The notes under the pieces were generated by a model that did not search any database, was not told the origin of the DNA, and was given only the letters and a program-made list of their open reading frames with translations. DNA of 64,000 nt from Rhynchopus sp. YZ270_cl-10 (Eukaryota > Euglenozoa > Diplonemea > Diplonemida > Diplonemidae), in contig OZ037916.1 of the NCBI GenBank assembly GCA_964035575.1, forward strand, positions 806,001 through 870,000, written 5' to 3'. This document shows positions 18,377 to 27,961 of the stretch, piece by piece; positions within the stretch are counted from its first letter, which is position 1; each line of letters starts with the position of its first letter. The position numbers were made by a program, and so were the translations under genes.

Positions 18377-19833
18377 TGCAGTAGTGAGAGCATACGATGC
18401 TGAGAAGGGCAGCGGCCTTTCTTTAGCTTTATTGTTATTATTATTGTGGTGCCGACGTCGGTATGGGGCGTTGTGCACCTTCAGCTTTGCTACTTTATAG
18501 TTTTCACTCACTCACACCCCACCCTTTGAGCTCGACTGAGCCGCGTTTAGTACGTTTCAACTGCTCTTTCATTAGTTGATACAGTACACCACGCTTTCCC
18601 TCCGTCGTGATCATAGGTGGAAAGTGTGTCAAAGTGGGTGTTTATGAAATCCACTCTCTTTTCCCTCTCTTCCTTTTTCCATCAAAGGATGTGTGTTCTG
18701 CCCCGTTTCTGTGTGTTGTGTGCTGTGTGTAGGTGTTGCAGACGCAACAACGCGTGTCCTGTCTGCCAGACTACGGTAGACAAGGCATAGTGACAGAGAG
18801 CTGTCTGCAACAATCAATTTCTGAAGCCGCCACGCAGCAATGTAACATTTAACACCACGCACAGGACGGGATCGGAACAAACATCTGTTCTAATTATTAG
18901 TATTTTTTCTCTATTTTTGCTTATTATCAGATGTATTCATCTTTTTCGACTTTTCTCTCTTTTTTTTTCATTTGATTATGTGTTCTCGATGTTGTCAGAT
19001 ATGTCGTTTGCCCATGGCCCGGCCATATTTGTCTCGCGTGGAAAATGCAAAATCAAACCCCAAGAAATGCAAACAGATTGCCCACAATTGACACATACTG
19101 TGTCATTTCGGAGAGGCTAAGAGTTTTTATTCTGCAAAACCCCATTTTTCTCTTTTTTGACAAGATGACTGCGCCTTTTTGAGGCCAAATTATCTTTTTC
19201 AACATTTTCTATTATTTGTTGCGTCCACGTTACGGTGATGGGTGTGAGGTGTTCACTTTACCTTCTATTCTGCGCTCCATGTGTGTAAACTGAAAAAAAA
19301 ATTAAAAACAACGTCAGATACTTCCTGGAGTGAGAGAAGGACAAGCGCTATCAGCACACCACGTTCATTGTGACAAGGTGGGTCTTTCATTTTATCGGTT
19401 ATTATTATTCTTACTTTTTTGCTCCCCCCCTATTTTTTTTTTTTTTGCTCTTTTGCTTTCATGTACCGTGGGGTGCACACGTTCTTCTTTTCTTTGTGTT
19501 CTACAGACGCAAAAAGAAGGAAGCAAACGGTTGCAGGCCCACGTCAATGCAAAAAAAAATAAATCAACACATTTTATGCATTTGTGATACACCACAGCAT
19601 TGCATTGCAAAGCAAAGACACTGTTCTCCACAGATGCTGTCCCGTACAAGGACGGCAAAACAGAGAGGATGGAGGAAAAAGAGAAAGCAAAAAAAAAAAA
19701 AAAAAAAAAAAAAGAATAGTTTTTGAACTTTGTCGTTCTACAACCCTGTTGTTACAACACGTATTGTAAACCTTTTCCCCACATAACCTCATTCCCACAC
19801 AGCTTCTTCCACACACCACAAAACACACTCACA
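18377..19833. other. Intergenic spacer between tyrosinase and H1 of unit 2
   Basis: No gene is seen. A palindromic hairpin TGCCGACGTCGGTA lies near 18451-18464. A copy of the TACGTTTCAACTGCTC repeat lies at about 18545-18572. A run of about 23 A lies at 19690-19713. A pyrimidine-rich tract with CACAG lies near 19796-19802, just before the H1 leader. Confidence 0.5.
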
Positions 19834-20100
19834 ATGCCGAGGTTCGAGTCGATCACGATTGCCAAGCCTGACGCGAAGCGCTCTGCCAAGATCAAGGAGG
19901 CAGCGAAGGCGAGGAAGGACGCTGTGAGAATTGCAGTGAAGAAGGTGAAGGACGCTGAGAAGCAGAAGCGTGCGGACGCGAGGGCCAAGAAGGCGGCGAA
20001 GAAGGAGGAGAAGGCGAAGAAGGCAAAGAAGGCCAAGAAGACCACCACGAAGAAGAAGGGAACCTCCACGAAGAAGAAGGCCAAGACCACGAAGAAGTAA
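19834..20100 (+). CDS. H1-like short Lys/Ala-rich linker histone, unit 2
   Basis: The 88-residue protein is identical to the unit 1 copy at 12747. Identity with unit 1 begins about 22 nt before the ATG (CACACCACAAAACACACTC) and the sequence just after the stop has diverged, yet the hairpin block 3' of it is conserved. Confidence 0.8.
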   Translation: MPRFESITIAKPDAKRSAKIKEAAKARKDAVRIAVKKVKDAEKQKRADARAKKAAKKEEKAKKAKKAKKTTTKKKGTSTKKKAKTTKK

Positions 20101-20234
20101 GCGCACGGTAACCAGAACGTGGTTTGGAGTGATATTGCAGTGCGTGATGTGCACTGTTGTAATTTTTGTATCTTTCATTTTTTTTTTTTTTTGTAACATT
20201 TTCCTCTGTGTCTTGCGTGCAGGCCACGAAGAGG

Positions 20235-20250
20235 GGTGGAGATTCCCACC
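20235..20250 (+). promoter_or_regulatory. Histone 3' hairpin after H1 (unit 2)
   Basis: GGTGG-AGATTC-CCACC, 135 nt after the stop. The block 20211-20252 is nearly identical to 13093-13133 although the 3' UTR in between is not. Confidence 0.72.
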
Positions 20251-20293
20251 ACAAACAAACCCCGAAGAACAAAAATCTTCATGAAAACAAAAG

Positions 20294-20460
20294 AAGGATT
20301 ATATTTTGTGTAACCAAATATCAGCCTTTTTGTTTTCGGCTAGCCAACTCTGCAACCGATTCAGAAATCATGAGAGATGATTTCTGCAACCGACTCACAA
20401 ATCATGTGATATGATTACAATGTTATGCAAAACGTGACCATGACATTTAAAAATTTCTCC
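20294..20460 (+). repeat. L repeat, copy 1 (167 bp)
   Basis: It starts AAGGATTATATTTTGTG and ends AAAAATTTCTCC. It contains the hairpin AGAAATCAT-GAGAG-ATGATTTCT at about 20362-20384. It is identical to 23825-23991. Confidence 0.9.
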
Positions 20461-21123
20461 TACGGTTTGCCTAGGTGGTAGAGACTAGTCAACCCCCCCT
20501 CCCCTCTTCCTCAAGGAAAGAAAGAAAGCCTCCCCCCTCCCATTTCGCGGTTGGGCGTCTCCCACCCCATCCTCTTCGCTTTGTTCCTCCGGTGTCTGCT
20601 GCGCGTGTTCTGGTTTGAGTTATCTGTGTGATTGGGGTTCTATTGCCGAGTCATGGCACGTGTGCTGCCTGATGGGTGTCTTCCTTATCAGACGGTTCCT
20701 AACAGTTTTTCTGACCGCAGGTGCGGTTCACGAGTGCCTTGACATGGGTGCTACGACTTCTTCTGGCTGTGACGGGTTTTTGTGTGTTGTGTGTTTCTTT
20801 GCTGTGGTGGTGCCTACACACGTGTGGCTTGTGTTTATCTTGTTAACCTCTGCAGACTGATTCTATGTGCCCTGTGTTGTGTGTCTCCAGTCTCCTCCTC
20901 TTCTATGTCGTCTTGCTTGCCTCATCTTCTCCGTAATTGTTGTGTCTGAGGTGTCTGTGGTATGTATCTCTCATCTGGTAAATAGATATGGGTACTCGAG
21001 CTCCTTCCTTTCATGAGTGCTTCATCGAGTACCTACTGTTCCCTGCCGGTGGGCTCTTCCTTGCGCGTCTGTCTGCCTGCTTAGTTCTCGAGTACCTACT
21101 CTTAGTTACGTGGTGTGTATCGG

Positions 21124-21492
21124 GTAGCGTTGGTATAAATAATTCCCGCCGCCTATCCATAGGTGTAGCGTTGGTATAAATAAGTCCCGCCGCCTATCCA
21201 TAGGTGTAGCGTTGGTATAAATAATTCCCGCCGCCTATCCATAGGTGTAGCGTTGGTATAAATAAGTCCCGCCGCCTATCCATAGGTGTAGCGTTGGTAT
21301 AAATAAGTCCCGCCGCCTATCCATAGGTGTAGCGTTGGTATAAATAAGTCCCGCCGCCTATCCATAGGTGTAGCGTTGGTATAAATAATTCCCGCCGCCT
21401 ATCCATAGGTGTAGCGTTGGTATAAATAAGTCCCGCCGCCTATCCATAGGTGTAGCGTTGGTATAAATAAGTCCCGCCGCCTATCCATAGGT
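21124..21492 (+). repeat. Nine tandem 41-bp repeats, each with a TATA-like box
   Basis: The unit reads GTAGCGTTGG, TATAAATA, A(G/T)TCCCGCCGCC, TATCCATAGGT. Nine direct copies with no spacers differ almost only at one G/T position, followed by a partial copy (GTAACGTTGAAG). Each unit holds TATAAATA and a near-palindrome CCTATCCATAGG. It could be a promoter or enhancer array, or a recombinase or replication-protein binding array, of the element. Confidence 0.9.
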
Positions 21493-23630
21493 GTAACGTT
21501 GAAGATCTGTGTGTTTCTCGGGGGCCGGTCCTTGACCATGCGCCGATGCGTTCTGTACTCTGTCCGTGTGGTCGGTCCTGCCCGTGGTACCTCTATCCTC
21601 TGTGTGTGTCGTATACCCTTTCCTACCGTGGTGATCAGGTCTGCCTGTCCCCCTTGCGGTTCTTGGTCGTCTGGGTGTGTGGTCATGAGTATGTCTTCTA
21701 CCTTCAGTCCTCTTCTTCCCTTGCCTGTCTTGTTCGCCGAGTTCTTTCCTGTCTCTGTTGCATCTGTCGGGTCTGAGGTGTCTATGTGGTGTGCGATACC
21801 TTGGCTGGAACAGCGCATCTTCGTACCCACGCACGTGGAGGATCCTGCTGCGCTACCACCCGCGACCCGGCTACGGAATACGACGTCTGCCCCTGCTGTA
21901 CCCAACACGCATGCGTCTGCTGCCCCGAGTGCGCCTTCCCCAAGTACGGCTCCATCTGTGCTGTGCACCCGTGCGACGAGCACCAGTGCGATGCTGTAGG
22001 TGCTGTAGTGCCGCTGGGATCTTTCTGCGTCAGCCAAGAGTGATGTATGGAGGCATCGACCGGTACGAGGCCAGGCACCTTACGCAGTGGATGTACGGAC
22101 ACGACGCTCAGTTGAGGCTACGTGCCGGTGGTGTGTCTGTGTTCGGGATTATGGCCGCTTGGACTTCCGCAGTTTCCGGGTTGACGAGGCTGTGGTCGCT
22201 TGTGAGTGAGCCGGTGAGGGCACTGCATGAACCTGATGCTGGGCAGGATCCTTCTGTGCCGTGCATCTTCTACGGGCCGTACTTGTCTGCGAAGCAGGTG
22301 GTGGTTTCAACGACGCCTCTCAGTGTGGCGATGGCAGTGATAGCCGACTATGCGTACGATGTTCCCTGTGTGTGGCTCGACGCATACCGCTACGTGAGTT
22401 CGTGTGTAATAGGATCTGCTTGATTTGTGATGGTGTCTTCAATCTATTCCTCTTCCCACTATGCCTCGTCTTGTTCGCCTCGTTCTCTCCGGTACCCCTT
22501 TGCGTCTGTCGGGTCTGAGGAGTCTAAGTGTTGTGTGATCTCTTGTGTCGTAGGTGGCTAGGCGTGTGAGGCTTGCGTCCATCTTATGATCTTTAATGAC
22601 ACACTGCCGCTAGTTCTTTGCATTTCACGTTTCATTGATCTGAGCCACGCAGTGTTTTCCGAATGGTTTGTGAGTCGTGTAGTATCTTCGGATTCTTCCT
22701 CTCAGTTCGTCCGACTGACTGTTGGTGTGTGACCCTGTCCGAACCAAGAGAGTCTTGGTTATTTGAGTATTTAACTTCCACATAGTTGTTTTTCCATCTG
22801 TGCGAGTAGAACCCTCGCCGAGCCAAGAGTGTCTGGGTGGCTTGAGATTCAGAAGAATTTCTCTCTATTCGCCGAGCTGCCTGTGTGTGCTATGAACTCT
22901 GTCCAAGTCTGAGTTCTCTGGGTTCTTGTGACAGGATGCTCCTCCTTCTTGGGGGCTGTCTACCTGGTGTTGGGTGTCTATGATATGTTGCTGTTCCTGC
23001 CCCTGCCAGTTCGCCTTTCCGGTGTGTCTTGCGACGCTTCGGCGTGGCTCAGTGCCGCGCCTGGACGCCAGAGCGATCCTGCTTGTGTATGGTGGCAGCA
23101 CGGACATTGCGGCGATGTGGTAGGAGCCTCCGTGTTTTTGCCGCTTAGTTGAGGCTCCGTGCCGATGTCGTGTCTGTGTGTGGGATTGCGAGGCGCCGCT
23201 TAGTCTTCCGTACTTTCCGGTCTGACAACGGCAATGAGGTTGTGGTCGCTTGTGGGCGGGCCGGTGAAGGCACTTCATGAACCTGACGCTGGGCAAGGTT
23301 CCTTCTATGCCGATCGCCTTCTGCGTGACGAACAAGAAGTCTGCTAGCAGAGGATTCGTGGTTCAACGATGCTTCTCAGTGTGCGCGACGGCGGTGGTAG
23401 CCTCCTGTGAGTGTGTGTTTTTATGCGTATGGCACGATACAGACCTGCTGCGTGAGTCCGTGTGCGACACGCTGGATACCTATGTTACGGACGCCGCGGA
23501 CCCTTGCCGTGCGGATTTCTCCCTCGTATACCGCTGCTTCTTCTGACTCCCTGACATCATTGCTCCGTCGTTCTCGTCCTTCCGATGAACTCCTCACCTG
23601 CGTTGGGATATGAAAGCCAGAGATCTGCGT
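21493..23630. other. Element body, unrecognised, with an internal diverged duplication
   Basis: Segments around 22170-22340 and 23210-23400 are diverged direct copies (both contain TGTGGTCGCTTGTG and CATGAACCTGA.GCTGGGCA). Segments around 21768 and 22505 share CGTCTGTCGGGTCTGAG-like sequence. Short open stretches exist, including a Cys-rich one at about 21786-22043 (CPCC, CVCCPEC, CDEHQC) that could be zinc-binding, and one at 21758-22423. No family is recognised and none is called as a gene. Confidence 0.45.
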
Positions 23631-23813
23631 TGGGGATTTCATTATCTCTGAAGCTTTCTGGATTTCTCAAATTATCGTAGCGGTTCAGATCTCGAAATTT
23701 CATCTGAAAGAATTTCAGTGACGAGATCAAAACACGCACGATTTTTCCCATCGCAGTTGAGCGATTCGGTAAGCTCAATCAAGCAAACAAAAGGTTAAAG
23801 AGGTAGGCGTTAC
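23631..23813 (+). repeat. R repeat, copy 1 (183 bp)
   Basis: It starts TGGGGATTTCATTATC and ends GGTAGGCGTTAC. It contains nested inverted pieces (GATCTCG with CGAGATC; CTGAAA with TTTCAG). It appears identical to 25408-25590. Confidence 0.9.
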
Positions 23814-23824
23814 GAAAACAAAAG

Positions 23825-23991
23825 AAGGATTATATTTTGTGTAACCAAATATCAGCCTTTTTGTTTTCGGCTAGCCAACTCTGCAACCGATTCAGAAATC
23901 ATGAGAGATGATTTCTGCAACCGACTCACAAATCATGTGATATGATTACAATGTTATGCAAAACGTGACCATGACATTTAAAAATTTCTCC
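23825..23991 (+). repeat. L repeat, copy 2 (167 bp)
   Basis: Identical to 20294-20460. It directly follows the central core and R copy 1, so R-core-L is one continuous 361-bp block, as expected for a circle junction or for B1-A2. Confidence 0.9.
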
Positions 23992-24000
23992 CGCCCACCC

Positions 24001-25398
24001 ACACCTGAGTAACTCTCTACGGTATCATGGTTCACGTTTCTCTTCGCTGCACTCTCGTGGTGCAGATACGCCTGCGTTGCCTTCGTTGACGGGCACATCC
24101 TTCCCGGGTAATTTCGTGGTGTCTGCCCTCTCCTTATCTGCCATCACGGTACCGCACATTCCCTCCCGCACTTCGGAGTGGTCTTCGCGTGGATCCTCCC
24201 ATTCCTCGGCTGACCTAGCTAGTGAACGCGCGTGATATACTTTGTCGACTACGCTTGCTTCCATGGAGAAGTCTTCCTCTTCACCTGGCCTACACTGACT
24301 AGCTGACCTGCTGGATGGGCGCCAGACTGTCTGGATGGAGACCTCCGTTTGGCCCCGTAGAGGTAGTTCACACTGGGCGTATTCATGGTGACGATGTACA
24401 CCGCGTTGTCCATCCTCGTTTACGGCTGGTCGTCATCGCGAGGAGCTGAAGGTGCACACCGCAGTTTTCGCTACGATTGGCTGCCCTGCGGGTGTCTTCA
24501 GCGCGGAGCGTCTCAAAGAGAAGCGGATCCGTGTGCACGATTCTACATGTCGCTGAAGGTGTAGGACGCTGCTGCTGCTGTAGAGATGGCGCGTTCATCT
24601 AGGGTGCATGGATAAGAGACCGGCACTTTTTCCGCCGTAGCTTGGGAATGTGTGGCGGTCGGTTGTAGGGATTTGTGCTGTACATCGCTGCCACCACTGA
24701 GCGGGCCGTCCTTATCACGATCTACCAGGAAGTGCGCTGCATCGAGGCTATGTGTACTAGCTGCTTACTGACGGTAGGCTTGCGCTCCTCCCCGAGATGC
24801 GTCACTTCAAGTTTGCGGATCGACCACATCTACGACGTGCAAGGGCAATGTATCGCCAGAGGGTTTAGATAGGCATTGTCTGCGATCTTGGATAAACGGT
24901 ATGGCGAAGAGGCGCAGGGTTGTGGCTGCTTCTTTGGAAAGAGGCTCACCAATACGTGAAAGGACTACGGTGAGCTGTCGCATGCGTCGTATTTACTTGC
25001 CTTTGGACAGGTCTCATAGAAAACGAACAACTCTCTGTCTATATCACGTCTTGAGAGGTTCGCAGACGCTGGCATGTACGAACCCTTGAACAGGATTGCG
25101 GCCCTGGCTGAGTTTGCCATGACCACAGTAGTTCCTTGAAGTGCCGCAAGTTTATATTGGTCACGTGGCTATCGAAATCCATCTCTTCACGGCTCCAGGT
25201 TCGCTATGTACTGTCGGACGTCTTCCTGCTCCGGAGCAGTGAAGAGTCCTCTGCAGGACATTCTCACGGAGGTCCCCCCCCCAACTGCGCTCATACGGAT
25301 TAGGGCCGGCGGGACACGCTGTTCGATGTGTCAAGGTTCTCTAGATTCAAACATTTCATGGATAACCAGCTTCATTACCTTATATGATTATGTTTTCG
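24001..25398. mobile_element. Inner insert flanked by 9-bp direct repeats CGCCCACCC
   Basis: CGCCCACCC stands at 23992-24000 and 25399-25407, between L copy 2 and R copy 2. Removing the insert would leave L-CGCCCACCC-R, so a separate insertion with target duplication is likely. No terminal inverted or long direct repeats are seen. Only short minus-strand open stretches occur (one at 24025-24264, start ATG). No family is recognised; it looks decayed. Confidence 0.55.
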
Positions 25399-25407
25399 CG
25401 CCCACCC

Positions 25408-25590
25408 TGGGGATTTCATTATCTCTGAAGCTTTCTGGATTTCTCAAATTATCGTAGCGGTTCAGATCTCGAAATTTCATCTGAAAGAATTTCAGTGACG
25501 AGATCAAAACACGCACGATTTTTCCCATCGCAGTTGAGCGATTCGGTAAGCTCAATCAAGCAAACAAAAGGTTAAAGAGGTAGGCGTTAC
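25408..25590 (+). repeat. R repeat, copy 2 (183 bp)
   Basis: Appears identical to 23631-23813 and ends at the right-hand core, after which host sequence matching unit 1 (CAAGTGTGAC) resumes. Confidence 0.9.
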
Positions 25591-25711
25591 GAAAACAAAA
25601 GCAAGTGTGACTTTCCTTTTCTTGTTCTGCTTGAATCAATTCCCAACTTCCCACACCCTCTTATCCCCACCAGATAATATCTAAACCAAGACAAACAACA
25701 CACAAAACAAA

Positions 25712-26053
25712 ATGGGTCCGTCGAAGTCTGCGAAAGGAAAGTCGGTTGCCTCCGGAAAGGCTGACAAGAAGACAACCGGAAGCCAGAAGCGCAAGGGCGC
25801 AAAGTCGAACAAGGGTCGTGGTATCACGAAGGGAAGCATCCGCCGTCTGGCCCGCCGTGGAGGGTGCAAGCGTCTTGCGAGCAGCGTGTACGACGAGGCA
25901 AGGGAGATCCTGAGGAACTTCGTTGAGCAGGTGATGAAGGACACCCACGCACTGATGGAGGTGCGTGAGAACGCCCCTGCGAAGACGGTGCGTGTGGAGC
26001 ACATCCTGTACGCCCTGAAGAAGCGTGGCCGCACTCTGTACGTCTCCAAGTAA
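25712..26053 (+). CDS. Histone H4 (divergent), unit 2
   Basis: The 113-residue protein is identical to the unit 1 H4. The acceptor CCACCAG ends at 25673. The gene lies just right of the mobile insertion, and its leader differs from unit 1 (AATATCTAAACC inserted) yet keeps the CAG-ATA acceptor context. Confidence 0.92.
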   Translation: MGPSKSAKGKSVASGKADKKTTGSQKRKGAKSNKGRGITKGSIRRLARRGGCKRLASSVYDEAREILRNFVEQVMKDTHALMEVRENAPAKTVRVEHILYALKKRGRTLYVSK

Positions 26054-26158
26054 GCTGTGACGTGACAGCAAACGTGAGCTTTGTCTTTTTACTCTTTTCT
26101 ATTGTTCCAAGCTGTGCTGTTGCAGGACTGCATGCATTTGCTTTCATGCGACAGCACA

Positions 26159-26177
26159 GTGGCGTAATTGACGCCAC
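26159..26177 (+). promoter_or_regulatory. Histone 3' hairpin after H4 (unit 2)
   Basis: GTGGCGT-AATTG-ACGCCAC, 106 nt after the stop, same as in unit 1. The larger stem upstream is also kept. Confidence 0.72.
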
Positions 26178-26314
26178 CTTTTTTCTAAAAAAGCACAAAA
26201 CTCGATACGAAACCTGCTCCCTCCCCTCTTTATGGTAAGAACGTAGCACACACAACTGAACACACCACCACCACCAGATACTTTTCGTAAAACACACCTC
26301 AAAAACCCAACAAA

Positions 26315-26770
26315 ATGGCACCATCGTCGCCGAAGAAGTCCACTGGAGCAAAGAGAGGCCCGAAGCGTGACAAGAACGGGAAGAGGATCAGGAAGCCGAA
26401 CTACAAGAGCTACTCGACCTACGTGCACAAGCTGATGACGAAGGCCTTCGGGGTGAAGGCGTCGACGAAGGCGGGAAAGAAGAGCTCTGTTGCGATCACG
26501 TCGCGTGGGATGGGGATTGTGAACTCGTTCGTGGTGGACCTGTTTGAGCGCATTGCAGAGGAGGCGGGCCGTGCAAACCACTTTGCGGGACAGAAGACGC
26601 TGCGCAGCGGTGCCATTGTGGCGGGTGTGAAGATGCACTTCCCCGACGAGATGGCGTCGCACGCCCTGTCTGCAGGAGTTTCTTCCGTGGCCAAGTACGC
26701 AAAGGCCCTGAAGGCGAAGGCCAAGAAGGGCAAGGGATCCCCGGCCAAGAAGGGTTCCCCGAGGAAGTGA
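26315..26770 (+). CDS. Histone H2B (divergent), unit 2
   Basis: The 151-residue protein is identical to the unit 1 H2B with several silent changes. The acceptor CCACCAG ends at 26277, after a CACCAC run shorter than in unit 1. Confidence 0.9.
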   Translation: MAPSSPKKSTGAKRGPKRDKNGKRIRKPNYKSYSTYVHKLMTKAFGVKASTKAGKKSSVAITSRGMGIVNSFVVDLFERIAEEAGRANHFAGQKTLRSGAIVAGVKMHFPDEMASHALSAGVSSVAKYAKALKAKAKKGKGSPAKKGSPRK

Positions 26771-26872
26771 AGCAACTAAATGTGACCTTCACATGATAAC
26801 GACCTGATGGATTGTGATGTGTTGTTTTGTGGGTTTGACACACGACCCCCCTGTTTCATACACGGGGGCGTG

Positions 26873-26887
26873 GGTGGTACTGCCGCC
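26873..26887 (+). promoter_or_regulatory. Histone 3' hairpin after H2B (unit 2)
   Basis: GGTGG-TACTG-CCGCC, 103 nt after the stop, then the same A-rich stretch as in unit 1. Confidence 0.72.
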
Positions 26888-27030
26888 GTCTTTTTGTAAA
26901 GCAAAATAAGCAAACAGAAAAAGCGAACTTACTTTTGGTTCTTCACCCTCCCTCAACCTCCCGCATGTCACCCCCACACACTTTCCTGCTTCCAGATATT
27001 ACATTACCACCAACACCCAAAAGACAAACA

Positions 27031-27516
27031 ATGGTCGGCGCAAAGAAGGGAGTGAAGAGGGGACCGTCTGTGTCTCTGTCTGAGATGTCTGGTCTGACCT
27101 TCCCTGTGGGACGTGTGGGCAGTGCGCTGAAGAAGGGAAGGTACGCAAAGCGTGTGAGCCCCACTGCGGCAGTGTTCCTGACGTCTGTGCTGCAGTACTG
27201 CACAGGCGAGCTTCTGAACGTGTCTGCGAAGGCGGCGACGTCGGGGAAGAAGGCAAAGAACAAGAAGCAGCACCAGATCAAGCCCCGCCACATCTGTGTT
27301 GCCGTGCGTGAGGACAAGGACCTTGGCGACCTTCTGTCGAACGTGACGATTGCTGGCGGAGGTGTGGGAGGAGGAGTGCACGAGGCGCTGAAGGCAACTG
27401 ACAAGAAGTACAAGAAGAAGTCCTCTGGCAGTGTGACGAAGAAGACGAAGAAGTCGAAGGGGAAGAAGGGCAAGAAGTCGAAGGGCTCCCCCAAGAAGTC
27501 GTCCCCGAAGAAGTAA
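27031..27516 (+). CDS. Histone H2A (divergent), unit 2
   Basis: The 161-residue protein differs from unit 1 by one Arg-to-Lys difference (KATDKKYKKK). Several silent differences cluster in the Gly-rich stretch. The acceptor CTTCCAG ends at 26995. Confidence 0.92.
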   Translation: MVGAKKGVKRGPSVSLSEMSGLTFPVGRVGSALKKGRYAKRVSPTAAVFLTSVLQYCTGELLNVSAKAATSGKKAKNKKQHQIKPRHICVAVREDKDLGDLLSNVTIAGGGVGGGVHEALKATDKKYKKKSSGSVTKKTKKSKGKKGKKSKGSPKKSSPKK

Positions 27517-27623
27517 GCACGCTCTGTGCAGCTGTCTTCTGAGCTCTTTGTGTTCACCTATTGTTTGTTGTACCTTTTTATCTTTCTTTTTCAACCCTCG
27601 CACCCATATGAGGGTGCTGAGGG

Positions 27624-27639
27624 GGTGTGAATGCGCACC
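27624..27639 (+). promoter_or_regulatory. Histone 3' hairpin after H2A (unit 2)
   Basis: GGTGTG-AATG-CGCACC, 108 nt after the stop; followed by ACAAAACAAAGG. Confidence 0.65.
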
Positions 27640-27706
27640 ACATATGACAAAACAAAGGAGCAATCGTATTTTCTTCTTCTAAAATCAACCCACTTTCTTC
27701 AAAACC

Positions 27707-27795
27707 CCACAACCCACACAACACGGACTTATCAGCCCCGTTCAACAAGTAAACTCACGGGATACTCCCAAGAGCCAAGATACTGCAACAACCCA
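27707..27795 (+). repeat. Histone spacer motif, copy 4
   Basis: Same family as 11645-11735 but four bases are missing inside the 5' half of the stem (CCCCGTTCAACAAG), so the hairpin is weakened. Confidence 0.7.
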
Positions 27796-27961
27796 CCCGC
27801 CCCACTCATCATGCGTCCCTCCGGACACATCCACACGCACATGATGAGATTCGTCTTTATGGACCATGCACCACGCTGAGTGGGGCGCGTTTTTTTGCGT
27901 TCTCTTGATTGATCACAACACACTTCACTCTACCAACGCTGAGTCTTTTCTTCTGTTATTT

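Larger units (their letters stand above)
20283..25601. mobile_element. Site-specific composite insertion with split direct repeats
   Basis: The order is core (20283-20293), L (20294-20460), body (20461-23630), R (23631-23813), core (23814-23824), L (23825-23991), inner insert, R (25408-25590), core (25591-25601). The core is GAAAACAAAAG each time. L is 167 bp and R 183 bp, and both pairs appear identical. The empty site is seen at 13155-13165. This plan, A1-body-B1-A2-B2, is that of split-direct-repeat elements moved by a tyrosine recombinase (Ngaro/PAT type); two circles integrated in tandem at one core would give the same picture. No reverse transcriptase or recombinase was recognised. If retroelement-derived it is a fossil; identical repeats suggest recent arrival. 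Confidence 0.75.

Noticed and set aside
18377-18490. Histone-type hairpin after the tyrosinase gene
   Set aside because: TGCCGACGTCGGTA is a palindrome but shares no sequence with the GGTGG/CCACC hairpins; the element seems histone-specific here.
16469-18511. 680-residue open frame on the minus strand opposite tyrosinase
   Set aside because: It is Arg/Val/His-rich with no domain, and arises from the strong GC-ending codon bias of the plus-strand tyrosinase gene.
21124-21492. CRISPR-like array
   Set aside because: The repeats are contiguous with no spacers and the genome is eukaryotic.
21399-22037. 212-residue minus-strand open frame in the mobile element
   Set aside because: Its C-terminal part is the translated 41-bp repeat, no domain is recognised, and plus-strand frames are equally open.
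20283-25601. Ordinary LTR retrotransposon flanked by long direct repeats
   Set aside because: The outer ends are different (L on the left, R on the right); only the split arrangement with the central R-core-L block fits.
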